Shown in pieces: positions 50,027-54,441 of a DNA stretch of 54,441 nt (position 1 is the first letter of the stretch; every line of letters begins with the position of its first letter). A model generated the notes under the pieces. That model saw only the letters and a list, made by a program, of their open reading frames with translations, was not told the DNA's origin and did not search any database. A program made the translations under genes and the position numbers. Source of the stretch: a virus; the IMG/VR virus record IMGVR_UViG_3300006793_000039, positions 1 through 54,441 of that record. One strand, given 5' to 3'.

Positions 50027-51086
50027 AAATCTATGGTCCTGTAATGAATGGGACACTCTCAAAGAAGTAATAATAGGAACGGCCGTAGACGCCAACATTC
50101 CACACGGAGACCTTTCGCACCACGCAACCAACTATGCCAACCTAAGTGCTGAACAGTATGCACAAATGCCTAAGGGTAGATACCCAGAGCATGTATATAC
50201 CGAAGCAGAAGAGGACTTAGACGCATTGTGTAACGTTCTAAGCAACGATTTCGGTGTAAAGGTACATAGGCCTAACCTAAATGCTATAGACTTTACAGCG
50301 AACGTTAGCAACGGCTTATGGGACACAGACCAATATGAAGCATACTGTCCACGTGATAGTGTTACTGTGATAGGTGACAAAATCATAGAAGGTGCTATGA
50401 GTTTGAGAGCAAGGTATCATGAAACCTATCTATTCAGAGACCTCTTTCAAGAGAAGATGATGGGTGGTGCCAATTGGTTACAGATGCCTAAGCCACGTTT
50501 ACAAGATGATTTATTTAAAATACAGCCAGGCAGAGACCCAAGTGTAAACAACAATGAGCCTATATTAGACCCTGCTAACCTCATACGCATGGGTTATGAT
50601 ATACTGTACCTTATATCCAATACAGGCAATGAAATGGGTGCTAGGTGGTTACAGAACGCTCTAGGCCCCGAATTTCGTGTACACATGATGCATGACTTAT
50701 ACAGTTGGGCTCATGTTGACAGTACCATTATGCCACTAAGACCTGGACTAGTTATTCTAAATGCCAGTAGGGTTGATGCAGACAAGGTGCCAGCAATATA
50801 CAAAGGTTGGGATATTATTTGGTATGACGAAGATATGTGTGTAGGGCAACCATGTTTAGAAGATTATGCTCCAGCAAGTAGTTGGATAGGTATGAATGTA
50901 CTCAGCATAGACCCACAGCATGTATTAGTACCAAGTGATGAGATACACTTAATGAAGGCAATGGAAAAACACGGTGTAACACCAGTGCCAGTTCAAATGC
51001 GTCATATGAGAACACTAGCAGGTGGTCCACATTGTGTGAGCCAGGACTTAGTTAGAGAAGGCAAACTAGAAAGTTACTGGAAATAG
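50013..51086 (+). CDS. Glycine amidinotransferase-like protein
   Basis: 357 residues of the beta/alpha-propeller amidinotransferase family. WDTLKEVIIGTA near the N-terminus, CPRDSVTVIGDKIIE, HVDSTIMPLRPGLVI with the catalytic His, and GGPHCVSQDL with catalytic C341 near the end. Family members move an amidino group from arginine to glycine or an amino sugar, or hydrolyse arginine-like substrates. It may act on arginine/polyamine metabolism or modify a sugar; the acceptor is unclear. Confidence 0.83.
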   Translation: MTQNKNLWSCNEWDTLKEVIIGTAVDANIPHGDLSHHATNYANLSAEQYAQMPKGRYPEHVYTEAEEDLDALCNVLSNDFGVKVHRPNLNAIDFTANVSNGLWDTDQYEAYCPRDSVTVIGDKIIEGAMSLRARYHETYLFRDLFQEKMMGGANWLQMPKPRLQDDLFKIQPGRDPSVNNNEPILDPANLIRMGYDILYLISNTGNEMGARWLQNALGPEFRVHMMHDLYSWAHVDSTIMPLRPGLVILNASRVDADKVPAIYKGWDIIWYDEDMCVGQPCLEDYAPASSWIGMNVLSIDPQHVLVPSDEIHLMKAMEKHGVTPVPVQMRHMRTLAGGPHCVSQDLVREGKLESYWK

Positions 51087-51089
51087 CAG

Positions 51090-51118
51090 TTGACTTTACC
51101 CCTTATTTTTAGTATAAT
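51090..51118 (+). promoter_or_regulatory. Sigma70-type promoter with GTAGGAG leader
   Basis: TTGACT 51090-51095, a 17-nt spacer and TTTTTAG-TATAAT (TATAAT 51113-51118). GTAGGAG-type site (AGTAGGAG) before ATG 51149. Confidence 0.9.
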
Positions 51119-51148
51119 TATAGTATATTAAGTAGTTGAGTAGGAGTT

Positions 51149-51919
51149 ATGGAACTTAATTTAGAAGGTTACAAAGGTTTACTAGTAGTGGGCGATGTTC
51201 ACTCAGTATTCTCTGACTTTGCTACTTCATATTCATATGCTCGTAAACACAATTTATATTACTTGCAATTAGGTGATATATTAGATTACGGTCCAAAGCC
51301 TTTAGAAACCATGTTACTAGCAAAAGAAATACTTGATGCTGGACACGGTACTATTATACAAGGTAATCACGATAACAAACTTTATCGTTGGGCAAAAGGC
51401 AATGACGTTAAATTAGGCAAACCTCAAAGAGATACTCTTGCAAGAGTAGACTTTGGTATAGATCTTTTTAAAGATTTAGTATTAGAAGTTGCATCTCAGC
51501 AACCGCTTTATGCTACTTACAAAGACTTTTTCTTTACACACGGTGGTGTACACCCTGAGTTTTGGGAAACAAAAAAGATAACCAAGAAGTCTATGGAAAG
51601 TGTATTCTTATACGGTCAAGTTGATAACTCAAAGCAGGTTGAATACAACGGTCAAATGTATGCTCATAGAGTTTACGACTGGGCAGAAGCAATACCTAAG
51701 GGTAAAATAGTATTTGTTGGACACGATAGATCACCATTACAAAGTGAGCCTAACTTTGAAGACAACTTAAAAATGCCTTTAGTGTATTGGACAAAAAAAG
51801 AAGAAAGAGTAGTTTTCCTAGATACAGGTAGTGGCAAAGGCGGAACACTTAGTGGTGCCAAAATGACCTTTAATAACTACAATCAACTAGGAATTGAGAC
51901 CTTTTTATCGTTCACTTAA
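51149..51919 (+). CDS. Calcineurin-like metallophosphoesterase
   Basis: 256 residues. Metal motifs GDVHSV, GDILDYG, GNHDNK, a later FTHGG and GHDRS match PPP/Ser-Thr phosphatase-like and ApaH-like phosphoesterases. Hydrolyses phosphomonoesters or dinucleoside polyphosphates; exact substrate unknown. Lambda phosphatase is a known phage example. Ends before a late promoter. Confidence 0.87.
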   Translation: MELNLEGYKGLLVVGDVHSVFSDFATSYSYARKHNLYYLQLGDILDYGPKPLETMLLAKEILDAGHGTIIQGNHDNKLYRWAKGNDVKLGKPQRDTLARVDFGIDLFKDLVLEVASQQPLYATYKDFFFTHGGVHPEFWETKKITKKSMESVFLYGQVDNSKQVEYNGQMYAHRVYDWAEAIPKGKIVFVGHDRSPLQSEPNFEDNLKMPLVYWTKKEERVVFLDTGSGKGGTLSGAKMTFNNYNQLGIETFLSFT

Positions 51920-51930
51920 AAACATCAGTT

Positions 51931-51938
51931 AATAAATA
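51931..51938 (+). promoter_or_regulatory. T4-like late promoter (AATAAATA)
   Basis: AATAAATA 29 nt before ATG 51968, which follows GGAGG. It likely drives 51968 through 54363. Confidence 0.6.
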
Positions 51939-51967
51939 ATACTTGTAAATTACCATTGGAGGAAAAA

Positions 51968-52258
51968 ATGGCAGATACAGAAAACACAGAGATTGTAAAC
52001 GAAGAAGTTGAACAATCAGTAGAAGGAGATGCACCTGAGCAACAACAGGCTTCACTAAGCCTTGAGGAACTCAATGCATTATTACAAATCGTTGATTTAG
52101 CAGTAAGCAGAGGAGCATTTAGGGGTGCAGAAGCATCACAAGTAGGTGCTGTTTTTGATAGGTTAAATAATTTTCTTAGCATAGTTGCACAAAGTCAACA
52201 AGCAGAAGCAGAAGCAGATGCACCAGCAGAGGCAGAGGCTCCTGCAGAAGGAGAATAA
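51968..52258 (+). CDS. Late hypothetical protein with Ala/Glu-rich tail
   Basis: 96 residues from ATG 51968 (TTGGAGG just upstream; an in-frame TTG at 51956 lies within the ribosome site). Middle helix pair LEELNALLQIVDLAVSRGAF; ends in a repeated EAPAEAEA-type tail. Common small late gene of marine T4-like phages, by memory of pattern. Confidence 0.68.
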   Translation: MADTENTEIVNEEVEQSVEGDAPEQQQASLSLEELNALLQIVDLAVSRGAFRGAEASQVGAVFDRLNNFLSIVAQSQQAEAEADAPAEAEAPAEGE

Positions 52259-52259
52259 T

Positions 52260-52895
52260 ATGGCTAAAGTAATGAAACACGTTGCTAAATGGAATGACCG
52301 TAAATGTCTAGTACTTTTTAGAGAAGTACCAGGCGAGCCTGAAAACGCACTATTAATTATGACTGGCGAACTTGGTACTACACAACACGACGAAATCGTG
52401 TCTGTTGTAGACAGCGATGAAGCACAGGCAAATAGTGACTTAGCACAGGTACTTAACGGTAGAAACTTTAGTGATGGCAGAATTATGCTACAGGCTATTC
52501 ACAGTGATGGGATGATTACAAAGGCACCAGTAAGTGAAGTTATAATGTGTCCTACCCCAACTGATGAAGTTCCTTTAGCAGAACTAAATAAGTCTATTTC
52601 ACAGATTGAAGAAGGTAAAGAAAACGAGAAACCTCAATTTGCAGACACATCGGAAATTGATGCAGTTAATCAAGTTGAAAGACCTAGACAGTTATCAGAA
52701 AGAGAAGCAGACGAACAGTTAGGAATTGCTAAAGGTTTATTGGAACAAGCGGATATGATTGAACAAGATATTGAAAGAGTTCAACAACAGATGATCGCAG
52801 ATGCTAACAGTAAAAGAGAAGAAGCATACGCAAGAGCACCTGAATTAAAGCCAAAGCCAAAACCAGGCAGACCAAAGAAGACAGCAATTAAGTAG
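52260..52895 (+). CDS. Late protein with coiled coil and AT-hook-like end
   Basis: 211 residues from ATG 52260 after AAGGAG; an in-frame upstream start at 52185 would overlap the previous gene and is rejected. N-terminal beta-like domain (CLVLFREVPGEPENALLIM), acidic linker, helical coiled coil, then KPKPGRPKK resembling an AT-hook. May contact DNA. Confidence 0.65.
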   Translation: MAKVMKHVAKWNDRKCLVLFREVPGEPENALLIMTGELGTTQHDEIVSVVDSDEAQANSDLAQVLNGRNFSDGRIMLQAIHSDGMITKAPVSEVIMCPTPTDEVPLAELNKSISQIEEGKENEKPQFADTSEIDAVNQVERPRQLSEREADEQLGIAKGLLEQADMIEQDIERVQQQMIADANSKREEAYARAPELKPKPKPGRPKKTAIK

Positions 52896-52901
52896 GGAGT
52901 T

Positions 52902-53219
52902 ATGGGCCAAAGGAAAATAATCCTTACTCACAATTCCCAACTTAGCAACTTCGACCAACTGTTGAAAGACATTTTTACGACAGAGATACCTAATGTCTTT
53001 GTCGATGAGATTATTTTGACTGATAAGAACGGAAATATTAGTAAGAAAACCGGCAAGGAAATTGATGGCCCTATACCATTAAATCCAAGTGTAGATTCAC
53101 CTCTCTCAAAAATATGGAATCAAGAAACCACATCAGTAGAAGTTTTTCTTAATATTCAAAAGGTAGAAAAATTTGTTACGATGGAAACAAAAAAGTTATT
53201 AGATAAATTTGACGAATAA
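52902..53219 (+). CDS. Late hypothetical protein
   Basis: 105 residues, no recognised domain. GGGAG precedes ATG 52902. The next gene starts with ATG overlapping the TAA. Confidence 0.62.
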   Translation: MGQRKIILTHNSQLSNFDQLLKDIFTTEIPNVFVDEIILTDKNGNISKKTGKEIDGPIPLNPSVDSPLSKIWNQETTSVEVFLNIQKVEKFVTMETKKLLDKFDE

Positions 53220-54121
53220 TGTTTTACCTACCTGAACAAGATTTACTTTTTATACACATACCTAGAACAGGCGGAACGTCTTACAAAAGATTTTTAGAAA
53301 ATTACGGCACTAACACAGACATAGAATTGTTTGACAATCACAGTCCTGTGCAAACTGCATGTTATTTTTTAGACAATGCAGATGCAAATACTAAACTATC
53401 CATTGTTAGAAATCCTTATGCTAGAGAAGTAAGTTTATGGAGATTTGGTAGAGCAGGTGCATTAGCGGCTTCTGATATGACATTCGAGTATTGGTGTCGT
53501 TGGAGGTTCCAAGGCAGACCTAAAGATGCATCTAACTTACTCACATACTTAGATCCTGTAACTGTAACTGCTTTATGGGGTATGCATAAAACACCACAGA
53601 TACTTTACTTAGTTGATGAAGATGCAAAATTACGAGTAGACTACATAGGCTGTTTTGAACGTTATGAAGAAATTTATGATTTCACTAGAAAGAAGTTCCA
53701 CGAGGATTACGGATATGTAAAACATGTTGCAATGCAAAATGGAACTCCATGGACAAGGAAACTAAATCAAAGCGAAATGGATTGGCGTCTAATTTATGAA
53801 CAACAAGAAAATACACAAGAAGTATTAGATATGGTGTATGAGTTTTATGATTGGGACTTTGAAACATTTGGTTACAACAAAGACTGGATGAATGAAGATG
53901 ATTCCCCAAGTCGTAATATAGGTGAAATGCCAAAGCCTAGTTCAGATCCTTATATAGATATGATGTCAGATTGGCCACTTAAACAATTTTATGGTGATCG
54001 AAGAATATTACTTGCTGATGCATTAAGTTATAGATTCATGCCAGAAGGCAAAAATAGAGGTGTATTCTTACAAAACACTATCGGTCTTAAGATAGGTGAT
54101 GTTACACTAAGAGAGGACTAG
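53219..54121 (+). CDS. Sulfotransferase-family protein
   Basis: 300 residues. FIHIPRTGGTSYKRFL gives the PAPS 5'-loop (about residues 11-26) and LSIVRNPYAREVSLW the 3'-phosphate motif. It resembles the 108-866 gene, including the late EYWKEDFECFGY-like stretch (here YDWDFETFGYNKD). It probably sulfates a surface sugar or other acceptor; target unknown. Late, by its operon. Confidence 0.78.
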   Translation: MFYLPEQDLLFIHIPRTGGTSYKRFLENYGTNTDIELFDNHSPVQTACYFLDNADANTKLSIVRNPYAREVSLWRFGRAGALAASDMTFEYWCRWRFQGRPKDASNLLTYLDPVTVTALWGMHKTPQILYLVDEDAKLRVDYIGCFERYEEIYDFTRKKFHEDYGYVKHVAMQNGTPWTRKLNQSEMDWRLIYEQQENTQEVLDMVYEFYDWDFETFGYNKDWMNEDDSPSRNIGEMPKPSSDPYIDMMSDWPLKQFYGDRRILLADALSYRFMPEGKNRGVFLQNTIGLKIGDVTLRED

Positions 54122-54363
54122 TGCCACTAGATCAGAGTGCCCATGACCCAACCCAACCAAGATATTCAAACTGGTACAAAGTATTTGCATGGAAGCCTCG
54201 CACATTAACAAATGGCAAAAAAGTTTGGCTTAAATTCATATATAGAAGAACTATAATCATTGACTGGATGCCACCTACATATCCTGCCAAAAAGTATTTT
54301 AATACACAATACACCGATATAAATGGTGTAATTAAAGACAAATTAGGCCAAAAAAACCGGTAA
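54121..54363 (+). CDS. Small hypothetical protein
   Basis: 80 residues from GTG 54121 overlapping the TAG of the sulfotransferase gene by one base. Basic and aromatic (WYKVFAWKPRTLTNGKKVWLKFIYRRT). No family recognised. Confidence 0.6.
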   Translation: MPLDQSAHDPTQPRYSNWYKVFAWKPRTLTNGKKVWLKFIYRRTIIIDWMPPTYPAKKYFNTQYTDINGVIKDKLGQKNR

Positions 54364-54369
54364 AAAAGG

Positions 54370-54398
54370 TTGACCTCGACCCATTATTTTAGTATAAT
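54370..54398 (+). promoter_or_regulatory. Sigma70-type promoter with GTAGGAG leader
   Basis: TTGACC 54370-54375, a 17-nt spacer and TTTTAG-TATAAT (TATAAT 54393-54398). GTAGGAG precedes ATG 54434. Confidence 0.9.
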
Positions 54399-54433
54399 AG
54401 TTGTATAAATTAAAAAGGTAGGAGATTTTAATT

Positions 54434-54441
54434 ATGCAAAC
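54434..54441 (+). CDS. Start of an unidentified CDS (partial)
   Basis: ATGCAAAC after the promoter and GTAGGAG; only two full codons are visible before the window ends. The start context equals that of the strongly promoted gene at 21964, which also begins ATG CAA. Confidence 0.55.

Noticed and set aside
52185-52259. Upstream extension of the 52260 gene
   Set aside because: The extension is a frame-shifted reading of the Ala/Glu tail of the previous gene; AAGGAG sits before ATG 52260.

Overview
The window is a contiguous piece of a tailed-phage genome of the T4-like (myovirus) type. It carries a T4-type sliding-clamp loader (gp44), family B DNA polymerase (gp43), sliding clamp (gp45), a T4 RNase H-like exonuclease, PhoH, a T4-like lysozyme and a likely DsbA. 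T4-style late promoters (G/A/T-ATAAATA) stand in front of structural genes. The DNA is A+T-rich, the genes are tightly packed with 1-20 nt overlaps, and PhoH, 2OG-Fe(II) oxygenase, alternative oxidase and collagen-like fibres are typical of marine relatives. No photosynthesis genes are seen, so a heterotrophic marine bacterium (for example a SAR11-type host) is plausible, but this is inference. The outer-membrane barrel and spanins imply a Gram-negative host. No tRNA, CRISPR array, insertion sequence or integrase was found.

Layout. 1-0.9 kb: a gene end and a sulfotransferase. 0.9-5.8 kb: clamp loader followed by a metabolic cassette (radical SAM, nucleotide-sugar dehydrogenase, SufE-like, small membrane protein, SDR). 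5.8-6.5 kb: phoH on the minus strand. 6.7-13.1 kb: two conserved unknowns, a serine-less ACP-like protein, overlapping spanin genes, DnaJ, a ClpA-like unfoldase and lysozyme. 13.2-21.2 kb: fibre/virion genes, including a 1225-residue collagen-like fibre. 21.3-26.5 kb: HAD phosphatase, unknowns, a minus-strand oxygenase, another fibre gene, an EF-hand membrane protein (holin candidate) and DsbA. 26.5-32.9 kb: polymerase, clamp, a DpdA/TGT-like enzyme and alternative oxidase. 32.9-39.4 kb: glycosyltransferase, DUF481-type outer-membrane protein, small membrane proteins, QueD-like protein, two tandem sulfotransferases, Hc1-like protein and GalE. 39.4-45.8 kb: phosphoribosyltransferase, FolE, QueE, RNase H and glutaredoxin. 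45.9-54.4 kb: small genes, a MoxR ATPase with a zincin/VWA partner, an amidinotransferase, a phosphoesterase, late small genes and a fourth sulfotransferase.

How it fits together. FolE, a QueD-like protein, QueE and a DpdA-like transglycosylase form a plausible 7-deazaguanine DNA-modification route. Sulfotransferases, sugar-nucleotide enzymes and a glycosyltransferase suggest decoration of a surface or nucleic acid. DnaJ and ClpA-like genes look like a proteostasis pair that may recruit host ClpP. Transcription signals fall into two kinds. Sigma70-type promoters (TTGACN, 16-17 nt, TATAAT) often lead into a shared GTAGGAG leader, and the late promoters drive virion genes. In several cases of both kinds the start codon sits at the predicted +1, suggesting leaderless mRNAs. 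Seven small genes under 60 codons, including one on the minus strand, were read directly from the sequence.
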